Source of the DNA: Nereida sp024640765
GTDB lineage: Bacteria; Pseudomonadota; Alphaproteobacteria; Rhodobacterales; Rhodobacteraceae
Assembly: GCA_024640765.1 (NCBI GenBank)
Contig: JAHEEK010000006.1
Location: 66,451 to 130,450 of the forward strand
DNA length: 64,000 nucleotides
Direction of reading: 5' to 3'
The position numbers and the translations under genes are program-made. Of the stretch, positions 34,235 through 42,726 are shown one piece after another. The notes under the pieces were generated by a model that saw only the letters and a program-made list of their open reading frames with translations, was not told the origin of the DNA and did not search any database. The first letter of the stretch is position 1; the number at the start of each line of letters is the position of its first letter.

Positions 34235-35014
34235 ATGGTTCAACTACGCCTCCCTAAAAACAGCCGCATGACCGCAGGCAAGACTTGGCCCAAGCCTGAA
34301 GGCGTGACCAACCTGCGCAAAGTTCAAGTGTACCGTTGGTCGCCTGATGATGATAAAAACCCCGCACTTGATACATATTGGGTTGATATGGACACCTGTG
34401 GACCGATGGTTCTGGATGTTCTGATCAAGATCAAAAACGAGATTGATCCGACACTTGCGTTCCGCCGTTCATGCCGCGAGGGCATCTGTGGATCGTGCGC
34501 CATGAACATTGATGGCATCAACACACTTGCGTGTATTTACGGTGCCGATGAAGTGAAGGGTGACATCAAGATTTACCCTCTGCCGCACATGCCTGTTATC
34601 CGCGATTTGATCCCCGACCTGACACACTTTTATGCGCAGCACGCAAGCATCATGCCGTGGCTCGAAACAAAAACGAACCGCCCTGCAAAAGAGTGGCGCC
34701 AGTCGATTGAAGACCGCAAGAAGTTGGATGGTCTTTATGAATGCGTGATGTGTGCGTCATGTTCAACCTCGTGCCCATCTTACTGGTGGAACGGCGACAA
34801 ATACCTTGGGCCAGCAGCATTGTTGCACGCGTATCGCTGGATCATCGATAGCCGCGATGAAGCGACAGGCGAGCGCTTGGATGATCTTGAAGATCCGTTC
34901 AAGCTGTATCGCTGCCACACCATTATGAACTGTGCAAAGACCTGCCCAAAGGGGTTGAACCCGGCGAAGGCCATTGCGTCTATTAAGCAAATGATGGTGG
35001 AGCGCACCGTCTAG
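34235..35014 (+). CDS. sdhB: Succinate dehydrogenase iron-sulfur subunit
   Basis: Electron-transfer subunit of complex II. The 259-residue protein holds the [2Fe-2S] ligands in SCREGICGSCAMNIDG with a later TLAC. The CVMCASCSTSCPSYWWN and CHTIMNCAKTCPKGLNP motifs coordinate the [4Fe-4S] and [3Fe-4S] clusters. ATG 34235 is preceded by AAGGAGA; an upstream in-frame start at 34187 would intrude into the lipoprotein gene and is rejected. Confidence 0.97.
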   Translation: MVQLRLPKNSRMTAGKTWPKPEGVTNLRKVQVYRWSPDDDKNPALDTYWVDMDTCGPMVLDVLIKIKNEIDPTLAFRRSCREGICGSCAMNIDGINTLACIYGADEVKGDIKIYPLPHMPVIRDLIPDLTHFYAQHASIMPWLETKTNRPAKEWRQSIEDRKKLDGLYECVMCASCSTSCPSYWWNGDKYLGPAALLHAYRWIIDSRDEATGERLDDLEDPFKLYRCHTIMNCAKTCPKGLNPAKAIASIKQMMVERTV

Positions 35015-35043
35015 GGTGTCTGTTCAGACTGAGGCAAATAATC

Positions 35044-35073
35044 AAAAAGCCCCGCCAATTGGTGGGGCTTTTT
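35044..35073. terminator. Bidirectional terminator between sdhB and deoD
   Basis: AAAAAGCCCCGCC and GGTGGGGCTTTTT form a stem around an AATT loop with A/T tracts on both flanks, between the convergent stops at 35014 and 35098. Confidence 0.9.
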
Positions 35074-35097
35074 CTATGTGGCGGCTAGGCTGACGCA

Positions 35098-35805
35098 TTA
35101 GCTGGGAAATGCAGCCTCAAGAGCGATTTCCACCATTTCCCCAAAGCTGCTTTGACGTTCATCAGCAGGAATAGCATCGCCCGTTAGCAGGTGGTCTGAC
35201 ACAGTCATAACAGCCAGTGCCTTACGGCCAAACCGTGCCGCCAAGTTGTAAAGCTCGGCCGCTTCCATCTCGACTGCAAGAACACCGTGCCGTGTCATCA
35301 TTTCATTCAGATCAGGGCGCTCGTCGTAGAAGACATCTGCCGAGTAGATATTGCCTACATGCACGTTAGAACCTTTGGCCTGCGCGGCTGTAACCGCCTG
35401 TGACAACAGCCCATAGTCTGCGCAGGGGGCAAAGTTAACCTCTTTGAAGACGCCTGCGGACGGGGTGGAAATGGATGAGGCTGTCATCGCGATCACAACG
35501 TCACGGATACCAACGTGATGCTGCATTGATCCGGTTGAACCGATGCGGACTAGGTTTTGCACATCATATTCGTTAATCAATTCATGGGCATAGATCGATA
35601 GGGATGGCATCCCCATCCCTGAGCCGTGGATCGTAACACGGTTGCCTTTCCACACACCTGTAAAGCCAAGCATGCCGCGGATTTTGTTGATACACTTCAC
35701 GTCATCAAGAAACGCCTCAGCGGCCCATTTGGCGCGCAGTGGATCACCGGGCATCAAAACAGTTTCAGCAATGTCGCCTTTTTGTGCGCCAATATGGTGG
35801 GTCAT
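35098..35805 (-). CDS. deoD: Purine-nucleoside phosphorylase
   Basis: Phosphorolytic cleavage of purine (deoxy)nucleosides to base and (deoxy)ribose 1-phosphate. The 235-residue protein is of the E. coli hexameric type: MPGDPLRAKWAAE (phosphate-binding Arg), RIGSTGSMQ, GVLAVEMEAAELYNLAA with substrate-contacting Met/Glu, and MTVSDHLLTGDAI with the catalytic Asp. It is monocistronic on the minus strand; its products would feed deoC at the other end of the window. Confidence 0.95.
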   Translation of the reverse strand: MTHHIGAQKGDIAETVLMPGDPLRAKWAAEAFLDDVKCINKIRGMLGFTGVWKGNRVTIHGSGMGMPSLSIYAHELINEYDVQNLVRIGSTGSMQHHVGIRDVVIAMTASSISTPSAGVFKEVNFAPCADYGLLSQAVTAAQAKGSNVHVGNIYSADVFYDERPDLNEMMTRHGVLAVEMEAAELYNLAARFGRKALAVMTVSDHLLTGDAIPADERQSSFGEMVEIALEAAFPS

Positions 35806-35882
35806 GATCGTGCTCCGCGTTTGGGTATTTGGCGTTAAACTGCCTTTGCACGCGCTGCTCTACAAGCCCCTCTATTGTGCGG

Positions 35883-37862
35883 TTATTGCGCCGCGACGCC
35901 TTGTGGCTCAACCAACTCTACCAAATCCGTCATAATGCGGTTCAGCTCGAAGTCTTTTGGCGTGTAGACCTTAGCAACACCCATTGCGCGTAAACGGTCT
36001 GCGTCATCCTCTGGAATAATGCCGCCAACGACGACGGGGATGTGCGCAAGTCCGGCCGTGCGTAGCTTCTCCATCAAGTCACCCATAAGCGGAATGTGAC
36101 TACCAGACAGGATCGACAGACCAATCACATGGGCGTCATCCTCCAACGCGGCTGACACAATCTCATCAGGGGTGAGGCGGATTCCTTCATAGCTAATGTC
36201 CATTCCGCAATCACGGGCGCGTGCTGCGATTTGCTCTGCGCCGTTGGAATGCCCATCAAGACCAGGTTTGCCCACAAGAAACTTTAGGCGGCGGCCCAGC
36301 TTGTCACTGACTGCGTCAACGGCCGCGCGGATATTCTCAAGGCCTTCGGTCCGGTTGGAGGGGTTTTTGGACACACCTGTGGGCCCGCGGTACTGCCCAA
36401 AGGCGGTGCGAACAACATTGCCCCATTCGCCTGTGGTTGCACCGGCTTTGGCCGCTTTGATCGAGGCCGGCATTACGTTGATACCTGTCGCGGCCGCTTG
36501 GCGCAACTCATCGAGGGCTTCTTTAACGGCGCTGTCGTCACGCTCGCTGCGCCATGCATTTAGCCGTTCAATCTGATCCCGCTCTGCGTCCGCATCCGCC
36601 ACCATAATTGCCTCATCGCCGGCGGTAAGGGGCGAGGGTTCTCCGGTTGTGAATTTGTTGACGCCAACCACAGTGGTTTCGCCTTGCTCAATATCGCCAA
36701 TCCGTTCTGCGTTGGCTTCGACAAGACGTGACTTCATGTATTCGATCGCTTCAACAGCCCCGCCCATGCCGTCAATCGTCGCAAGTTCTGCGCGCGCGCC
36801 CTCTTTCAGGCTTTCGACTTTCCGGTCAACTGCTGGGTTGCCGTCAAACAGATCGTCGTATTCCAGCAGGTCCGTTTCAAACGCCATGATCTGCTGCATG
36901 CGCAAAGACCATTGTTGGTCCCAAGGACGTGGCAGGCCCAATGCTTCGTTCCAAGCGGGCAGTTGAACCGCGCGGGCGCGTGCTTTCTTGGAAAGGGTCA
37001 CCGCAAGCATTTCTACTAAGATGCGGTAGACGTTGTTTTCGGGCTGTTGCTCGGTCAGACCAAGAGAATTCACCTGAACGCCGTACCGGAAGCGGCGGAA
37101 CTTTGGGTCCTCCACGCCGTAACGTTCGCGGCAAATTTCGTCCCACAGGTCTACAAACGCGCGCATCTTGCACATCTCGGTTACAAACCGGATGCCTGCG
37201 TTTACGAAAAAGCTGATCCGGCCAACCATGGCGGGGAAGTGTTCGGCGGGGACTTTGTCTTTCAGGTCATCAAGCACAGCGGTTGCTGTAGCAAGCGCAA
37301 AGGCGAGTTCTTGCTCTGGTGTCGCCCCAGCCTCCTGGAGGTGGTATGAGCAAATGTTCATTGGGTTCCATTTTGGCAGATGCTCGCGGGTATAGGCGGC
37401 AACATCTGTAATCATACGCATGGATGGTTTGGGTGGGCAGACGTATGTGCCCCTTGACAGGTACTCTTTGATGATATCGTTTTGCACTGTGCCTTGCAGC
37501 GCGGAGATGTCCGCGCCTTGTTCTTCCGCAACCGCGATATAAAGCGCCAACAACCACGGTGCTGTGGCGTTGATCGTCATCGATGTGTTCATCTGATCTA
37601 GCGGGATATCAACAAACAGCGCACGCATGTCCCCAAGATGGGCCACTGGCACGCCAACTTTGCCAACTTCGCGCCGGGACAGTTCGTGATCACTATCATA
37701 CCCTGTTTGTGTCGGCAGATCGAAAGCAACAGAAAGCCCCGTCTGTCCTTTTGCCAAGTTCCCACGGTAGAGCGCATTAGATGCTTTTGCCGTTGAGTGG
37801 CCCGCATATGTCCTGAACAGCCAAGGGCGATCTTTGGTGCGGTCTTGAGTGGCGTTGGTCAT
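35883..37862 (-). CDS. ecm: Ethylmalonyl-CoA mutase (MeaA family)
   Basis: Adenosylcobalamin-dependent mutase converting ethylmalonyl-CoA to methylsuccinyl-CoA in the ethylmalonyl-CoA pathway. The 659-residue protein begins with the substrate domain (WLFRTYAGHSTAKASNALYR; LSVAFDLPTQTGYDSDH) and ends with a cobalamin-binding domain with DGHSNG (the D-x-H-x-x-G motif) and LSILSGSH. It is nearer in length to Ecm/MeaA than to the larger methylmalonyl-CoA mutases. ATG 37862 is chosen; a longer frame from 37982 has an atypical extra N-terminus. It diverges from the acyltransferase that precedes ccr. Confidence 0.92.
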   Translation of the reverse strand: MTNATQDRTKDRPWLFRTYAGHSTAKASNALYRGNLAKGQTGLSVAFDLPTQTGYDSDHELSRREVGKVGVPVAHLGDMRALFVDIPLDQMNTSMTINATAPWLLALYIAVAEEQGADISALQGTVQNDIIKEYLSRGTYVCPPKPSMRMITDVAAYTREHLPKWNPMNICSYHLQEAGATPEQELAFALATATAVLDDLKDKVPAEHFPAMVGRISFFVNAGIRFVTEMCKMRAFVDLWDEICRERYGVEDPKFRRFRYGVQVNSLGLTEQQPENNVYRILVEMLAVTLSKKARARAVQLPAWNEALGLPRPWDQQWSLRMQQIMAFETDLLEYDDLFDGNPAVDRKVESLKEGARAELATIDGMGGAVEAIEYMKSRLVEANAERIGDIEQGETTVVGVNKFTTGEPSPLTAGDEAIMVADADAERDQIERLNAWRSERDDSAVKEALDELRQAAATGINVMPASIKAAKAGATTGEWGNVVRTAFGQYRGPTGVSKNPSNRTEGLENIRAAVDAVSDKLGRRLKFLVGKPGLDGHSNGAEQIAARARDCGMDISYEGIRLTPDEIVSAALEDDAHVIGLSILSGSHIPLMGDLMEKLRTAGLAHIPVVVGGIIPEDDADRLRAMGVAKVYTPKDFELNRIMTDLVELVEPQGVAAQ

Positions 37863-38008
37863 GGCAGGCTCCACAGTTGGCTGTTGGCCCAAAGGGGCCG
37901 AATCTAGTTGCGCAATAAAATTACACACATGTAGGGTGTATCGGACACAATATACTTCTGTCAATCCGCTGCGCCGCAGCATGTGGGCATTTACCCCGCC
38001 GCAGCAAC

Positions 38009-39406
38009 ATGCGAGTTATAGATATGTTTGAGACAGTTGCTCTGCCCGCGTGGGTTCTCGTTCTGATCGGCGTCGCAGCTGCTATCTCTATCGGAGAGCG
38101 GCTCCTGTTTCCTTCTGTCAGGTGGTTTTTGCGCAAACGTGCAGAGCGGGTTGTGGCGAAAGTAAATGAGCGGCTGACCCGCCCTATCCAACCTTTCAAG
38201 CTGGCGCGGCGCGCTGATATGATCCAACGGCTGACGTATGATCGTGATGTATTGGCGGCTGTGTCAGAATATGCCTCTGAGGAAGGGATGCCTGATGAGG
38301 TCGCCCTGGAAATGGCCCGCAGATACGCCCGCGAGATTGTTCCCTCATTTAGCGCGACGGCGTATTTTGGCGTGGGCATTCGGGTGGCGCGTTGGCTCGG
38401 CAATACGCTGTATCACGTACGTCTTGGCCATGTTGAGCGCGCTGAGATTGATCAGGATGCTACGGTCGTGTTCATTATGAACCACCGCTCCAATATGGAT
38501 TACATGCTGGTCACTTACTTGGCGGCCGATGCTTCTGCGTTGTCTTATGCGGTCGGTGAGTGGGCGCGTGTCTGGCCCCTGTCACGTTTGATCCGTTCAA
38601 TGGGTGCGTATTTTATCCGACGCCGTTCACGTAATGCGCTCTACCGGCGCGTTCTTGCGCGGTATGTGCAAATGGCTACGGAGAATGGTGTGACGCAGGC
38701 TGTTTTTCCTGAGGGCGGTCTAAGCCTTGATGGAAAAGTGGCGGCGCCCAAGCTGGGGCTGTTGAACTACATTATTGAAGGGTGGACCCCCGAAAGCCGT
38801 GATGTGGTTTTTGTGCCGGTTGCCTTGAATTACGACCGGATACTTGAGGACCGCATTCTTATTTCAGCCGGTCAGCGGGGTGACCGTAAGTTTAACGCCC
38901 GCATGTCCGTAGTGGGTGGCTTCATTTTAAAGCACGTATGGCTTCGTATTTGTCGGCGTGCCTATAAATTTGGAGTTGCGAGCGTCAGCTTTGGCAAGCC
39001 GCTGTCCTTGCGTGAATTTGCAACACATCATGCGGAGTTGCCGCATGCATTGGGCCGCGAGCTGATGACGCGGATTGAAAACGTAATGCCTGTCCTGCCG
39101 ATCCCTGTCTTGAGCGCTGTCTTGCTGGAGGCCACGGATGGTGCAGCCCGTGCTGATCTGGAACTGGCCGTTACCAAATACTTTGCAGGCCTTGATGATG
39201 ACACGGCGCACAACGTGTCCTGTGGTGATGCAGCGTCAATTGTTGCAGAAGGCTTGAAAGTCATGACGGCCCGCCGCTTGATTACACAGACTGGTAAAAT
39301 CGTGCGGGTGAAAGACGATCAACGCCAGATTCTTGAGTATTATGCGAACTCTATCGTGCATGTGCAGCGTAGAAATTTAGGAAATGCTGCGACTGCTGGG
39401 TTATAA
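38009..39406 (+). CDS. PlsC/PlsB-like acyltransferase
   Basis: Membrane-bound acyl transfer to glycerol phosphate or lyso-lipids. The 465-residue protein has an N-terminal hydrophobic anchor (ALPAWVLVLIGVAAAIS). The acyltransferase domain has motif I NHRSNMD (HX4D), YFIRR (motif II) and FPEGG (motif III), followed by FVPVALNYD. It is longer than simple PlsC (about 250) and resembles the PlsB-like C-terminal domain. ATG 38024 is an alternative start. It shares a divergent promoter region with ecm. ccr follows on the same strand after 114 bp. Confidence 0.85.
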   Translation: MRVIDMFETVALPAWVLVLIGVAAAISIGERLLFPSVRWFLRKRAERVVAKVNERLTRPIQPFKLARRADMIQRLTYDRDVLAAVSEYASEEGMPDEVALEMARRYAREIVPSFSATAYFGVGIRVARWLGNTLYHVRLGHVERAEIDQDATVVFIMNHRSNMDYMLVTYLAADASALSYAVGEWARVWPLSRLIRSMGAYFIRRRSRNALYRRVLARYVQMATENGVTQAVFPEGGLSLDGKVAAPKLGLLNYIIEGWTPESRDVVFVPVALNYDRILEDRILISAGQRGDRKFNARMSVVGGFILKHVWLRICRRAYKFGVASVSFGKPLSLREFATHHAELPHALGRELMTRIENVMPVLPIPVLSAVLLEATDGAARADLELAVTKYFAGLDDDTAHNVSCGDAASIVAEGLKVMTARRLITQTGKIVRVKDDQRQILEYYANSIVHVQRRNLGNAATAGL

Positions 39407-39408
39407 AA

Positions 39409-39424
39409 TTACAAATATATGTAA
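39409..39424 (+). promoter_or_regulatory. AT-rich dyad upstream of ccr
   Basis: A 16-bp dyad with arms TTACA and TGTAA around AAATAT lies 97 bp before the ccr ATG, in an unusually AT-rich stretch likely to contain the ccr promoter. No regulator can be assigned. Confidence 0.35.
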
Positions 39425-39520
39425 AAAATAGTTGCTATATTACCTTTGAGATCATATTCAAAGAGGTGTCGACAGTGATTCTGCGCTGCGGCACCTGAAA
39501 TTTGGAACGGAGACCGCGCA

Positions 39521-40807
39521 ATGGCTTTGGATACTAACAGCAACTTGATTTCATATGATGCGGTCGAGAAAGAGCTCTACGAAGTGGGTGAATTCCCCCC
39601 GATGGGCTTTGTTCCGCCAAAGATGTACTCATGGGCTATTCGCCGCGAACGTCACGGCAACCCAGATAGCGCGATGCTTCAGGAAGTGGTCGACGTTCCC
39701 ACGCTGGATAGCAACGAAGTGTTGGTTCTCGTGATGGCTGCCGGTATTAACTACAACGGTGTTTGGGCCGCCCTCGGCGTGCCAATCAGCCCGTTTGATG
39801 GCCACAACCAGCCATATCATATCGCGGGTTCTGATGCGTCGGGCATTGTTTGGGCTGTGGGTGATAAAGTGACGCGCTGGAAAGTTGGCGACGAAGTTGT
39901 GATTCATTGCAACCAAGATGATGGCGATGATGAGGAGTGTAACGGCGGTGATCCGATGTACTCGCAAAGCCAACGGATTTGGGGATATGAGACACCTGAC
40001 GGCTCGTTCAGCCAATTTACGCGGGTCCAATCGCAACAATTGATGCCGCGTCCAAAGCATCTGACGTGGGAGGAAAGCGCTTGCTACACTCTTACGCTCG
40101 CCACTGCGTACCGGATGCTGTTTGGCCATGCGCCTCATGATCTTAAGCCGGGTCAGAACGTTCTTGTTTGGGGTGCATCCGGTGGGCTTGGGTCCTACGC
40201 GATTCAACTGATTAAAACTGCTGGTGCCAACGCAATCGGCGTTATCTCGGACGAAAGTAAACGCGATTTCGTGATGTCACTGGGTGCCAAGGGTGTTTTG
40301 AACCGCAATGACTTTGACTGCTGGGGCCAGATGCCAACGGTTAACACACCTGAATATGCCGAGTGGTTCCGCGCCGCGCGTAAGTTTGGCGCTGCGATCT
40401 GGCAGATTACTGGCAAAGGTAACAACGTTGATATGGTGTTTGAGCACCCTGGTGAGTCCACCTTCCCGGTCTCGACCTTCGTGTGTAAAAAAGGTGGCAT
40501 GGTCGTGATTTGTGCTGGCACGACTGGCTTCAACATGACCTTTGACGTCCGCTATATGTGGATGCACCAAAAGCGTCTTCAGGGCTCGCACTTTGCGCAC
40601 CTCAAGCAAGCGGCTGCGGCGAACCAATTGATGGTAGAGGAACGTCTTGATCCTTGTATGTCGGAAGTTTTTGAATGGAACGACCTGCCTGAGGCCCACA
40701 TGAAAATGCTCCGGAACGAGCATAAGCCCGGCAATATGTCCGTATTGGTTCAAGCGCCAAAGACCGGTCTGCGGACGCTGATCGATACGGTCGAGGCCGG
40801 AAAGTAA
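39521..40807 (+). CDS. ccr: Crotonyl-CoA carboxylase/reductase
   Basis: NADPH-dependent reductive carboxylation of crotonyl-CoA to (2S)-ethylmalonyl-CoA, the signature step of the ethylmalonyl-CoA pathway. The 428-residue medium-chain dehydrogenase/reductase family protein has AAGINYNGVWAALGVPIS near residue 75 (with the conserved Asn), GSDASGIVWAVGDKV, NADP-binding GASGGLGSYAIQLIK and HPGESTFPVSTFVCKKGG. It is full length, followed by a strong terminator, and stands as its own unit. ecm is divergent nearby; mch and the mcl2-type gene lie 5-10 kb upstream. Confidence 0.96.
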   Translation: MALDTNSNLISYDAVEKELYEVGEFPPMGFVPPKMYSWAIRRERHGNPDSAMLQEVVDVPTLDSNEVLVLVMAAGINYNGVWAALGVPISPFDGHNQPYHIAGSDASGIVWAVGDKVTRWKVGDEVVIHCNQDDGDDEECNGGDPMYSQSQRIWGYETPDGSFSQFTRVQSQQLMPRPKHLTWEESACYTLTLATAYRMLFGHAPHDLKPGQNVLVWGASGGLGSYAIQLIKTAGANAIGVISDESKRDFVMSLGAKGVLNRNDFDCWGQMPTVNTPEYAEWFRAARKFGAAIWQITGKGNNVDMVFEHPGESTFPVSTFVCKKGGMVVICAGTTGFNMTFDVRYMWMHQKRLQGSHFAHLKQAAAANQLMVEERLDPCMSEVFEWNDLPEAHMKMLRNEHKPGNMSVLVQAPKTGLRTLIDTVEAGK

Positions 40808-40847
40808 CCTTCATAACGGTTTGCAGGCTCCCCCTGCGCGCCGAATC

Positions 40848-40883
40848 GAAGCCCAATGCCATGAAGGTGTTGGGCTTCTTTCG
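40848..40883 (+). terminator. Terminator downstream of ccr
   Basis: GAAGCCCAA (40848-40856) and TTGGGCTTC (40870-40878) form a 9-bp stem followed by TTTCG and more T residues, 41 bp after the ccr stop. Confidence 0.85.
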
Positions 40884-41008
40884 TTTTGAACAACTTAAAT
40901 TTGACTGCCTCACTCTATCTGGGGAGCTAGGATGCGCGAATTTCATATAAAATAAATACAAGTTAAGATTGTGTTTATGTGAGATTAACTATTTTAGGAT
41001 GAGTGTAG

Positions 41009-41209
41009 ATGCAGAATGAATGGATATTAGACGTCCTCGTAGATTTTCGTGTTTTCGCCCGTTCCAATGGTTTGGGGCGCATGGCTCAGCATCTTGATGA
41101 CGTCGCTTTGATTGCGGCAAGTGACATCTTGGCCGCCAGGGGAGGCTCACTCAATGAGTGGGGCACTGGAGAGTATCGTGAACGACCTCGAGCAAGCGAA
41201 CACGCTTGA
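41009..41209 (+). CDS. Small ORF overlapping the start of luxR
   Basis: A 66-residue ORF begins MQNEWILDVLVDFRVFARSN and overlaps the first 56 bp of the luxR remnant in another frame. It is preceded by AGGATGAG and an AT-rich promoter-like region. I recall short ORFs of this kind before luxR genes in Rhodobacteraceae, but I cannot name a family. Overlap could couple its translation to luxR. It appears intact, although its downstream partner is broken. Confidence is limited by its length. Confidence 0.55.
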   Translation: MQNEWILDVLVDFRVFARSNGLGRMAQHLDDVALIAASDILAARGGSLNEWGTGEYRERPRASEHA

Positions 41210-41865
41210 GGATTTTCAACGGAATACTGAGATCCTTCGGGATTATTACAAATTAGATCATTTTATTTACCATTGGGTTAATTCTGTCGGTGAGCGCTTT
41301 GGAGCAGGCACCTACAGTACCGAGTGGGTCGATCGGTACGTCGACAAGGACTACCTGCGGATGGACCCCGTTATCCTTGGCGCGCTACAGCGATTTCATC
41401 CGCTGAACTGGAAAGACCTTGATTGGTCCAGTAAGGGGGGTCAAAGCGTTTCTGCGCGAGGCCATTGAATACGGTGTAGGCAATCAATGGCTGTCCATTC
41501 CGGTGCGTGGGCCGTCTGGTCAGTTTGCTTTATTGTCGTGCAACGCGAACACCAATGATGAGGCATGGGCAGAATTTATTGAGCTAAATCAGTAGTCTCT
41601 GATCATTATCGCCCATAAGTTTAATGAGCGTGCTCTCGATTTTGACACAGGGTTTGATAACACAATCGTCAATCTTTCGCCCCGCGAACTATCCGCGATG
41701 GCGCTGCTTGCAAAGGGATACTCACGCTCTCAGGCAGCTCATGATTTGCAGATTTCAGAGCACACGCTGCGGGTCTATGTTGAGGGCGCGCGTCATAAAC
41801 TGGGGGCGCTTAACACCACCCATGCGGTTGCTCGTGCGCTTACCAAAGGATTGATCGTCGTATAG
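41154..41865 (+). pseudogene. LuxR family autoinducer-binding regulator, disrupted by frameshift and stop
   Basis: Quorum-sensing regulator remnant. ATG 41154 follows GGGGAGG. The N-terminal acyl-homoserine-lactone-binding domain keeps TEWVDRYVDKDYLRMDPVI with the family Trp, Tyr and Asp-Pro residues. The frame then shifts at a run of six G (41435-41440): five G would continue as KGVKAFLREAIEYGVGNQ, but six lead to a stop at 41466. In the restored frame a TAG at 41593-41595 interrupts before AHKFNERALDF. The LuxR helix-turn-helix (LSPRELSAMALLAKGYS through VARALTKG) follows to a normal stop at 41865. Two separate lesions argue for a pseudogene. luxI follows 147 bp later. Confidence 0.88.
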
Positions 41866-41960
41866 CGCAAACATTCCCTTTGGTGTTGCGTTGGGCGCTC
41901 TGCCGCCGCGCGTTGGCGTAAGCAGCCTTTAACAGGCCTAAACACATGATGAGGCAATCT

Positions 41961-41983
41961 TCCTGTCCGGTTTTTCGACAGGA
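41961..41983 (+). promoter_or_regulatory. Dyad upstream of luxI (lux-box-like)
   Basis: TCCTGTC and GACAGGA form perfect 7-bp arms around CGGTTTTTC, 29 bp before the luxI ATG. The CTG...CAG halves recall a lux box, but they are 13 bases apart instead of ten. It could alternatively be an RNA hairpin. Confidence 0.4.
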
Positions 41984-42012
41984 GCCACCTTCATCAGTGA
42001 TAGGACGCCCGC

Positions 42013-42726
42013 ATGCTTCGCTACATCTACGCAGATCAGCTCGGCCAATTTCCACGCCTTGCACACACCATGTTCCGGGATAGGGCGGTTCAGTTCAAAG
42101 ATCGTCTTGGATGGGAAGTAAGCGTCGATCATAACGGGCATGAGCGTGATGAGTACGACGACATGTGCCCGCTCTATGTCATTTGGGAACTGCCCGATGG
42201 CACCCATGGCGGCTCAATGCGGTTCTTGCCCACAACAGGCCGGACCATGGTGCATGACCATTTTGCCCACCTTACCGGTGGAGTGCATATCGAAAGTCCG
42301 ATTATTTGGGAATGTACACGGTTTTGCATCAGCCCGCGCGCAGATGACACGCGTTCCTGTGCGGCGGCATTGGTGCTTGGGGCAGGCGAGGTCATGCGAC
42401 GCTTTTCGTTGCGCCACTACATTGGTGTTTTTGACCCGCGGATGGCGCGGATTTATCGTCTATACGGTGTAAGCCCTGATATCATTGGGCAGGCAGGCGC
42501 AGGTGCGGGCGGAATTTGCGTAGGTCTTTGGCAGATGCAAGATGAGGCCTGGGCAAAGACGTATGCACGCTTGGGCATTGAGGCAGCAACGTCGGATCAG
42601 TGGTTCAAGGCGTCTTTGCAAACGTTAAATGCAAAAACTCCAGCCCAAGCTGAGACAGCTACTGGCAGCGACTGGTGCGCCGATATAGTGTCGCGCCATG
42701 AGCATACCCAGCATCCAGTTTTCTGA
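42013..42726 (+). CDS. luxI: Acyl-homoserine-lactone synthase (LuxI family)
   Basis: Makes N-acyl-homoserine lactone from S-adenosylmethionine and acyl carrier protein. The 237-residue protein retains all invariant LuxI residues at near canonical numbering: Arg24, Phe28 and Trp34 (FRDRAVQFKDRLGWEV), Asp46/Asp49 (RDEYDD), Arg70 (GSMRFLPTTGRT), Phe84, Glu100 and Arg103 (WECTRFCISPR). It appears fully functional, in contrast to the adjacent broken luxR. The last 29 bp overlap the helicase gene start, so the two genes are coupled. Confidence 0.94.
   Translation: MLRYIYADQLGQFPRLAHTMFRDRAVQFKDRLGWEVSVDHNGHERDEYDDMCPLYVIWELPDGTHGGSMRFLPTTGRTMVHDHFAHLTGGVHIESPIIWECTRFCISPRADDTRSCAAALVLGAGEVMRRFSLRHYIGVFDPRMARIYRLYGVSPDIIGQAGAGAGGICVGLWQMQDEAWAKTYARLGIEAATSDQWFKASLQTLNAKTPAQAETATGSDWCADIVSRHEHTQHPVF

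Noticed and set aside
37686..37693. GTGATCAC inside ecm
   Set aside because: It is within coding sequence, lacks the flanking T and A of the full decamer, and has no partner 21 bp away; treated as chance.
41624..41854. 76-codon ORF across the luxR C-terminus
   Set aside because: It lies in a different frame from the helix-turn-helix, whose protein match is clear in the other frame.
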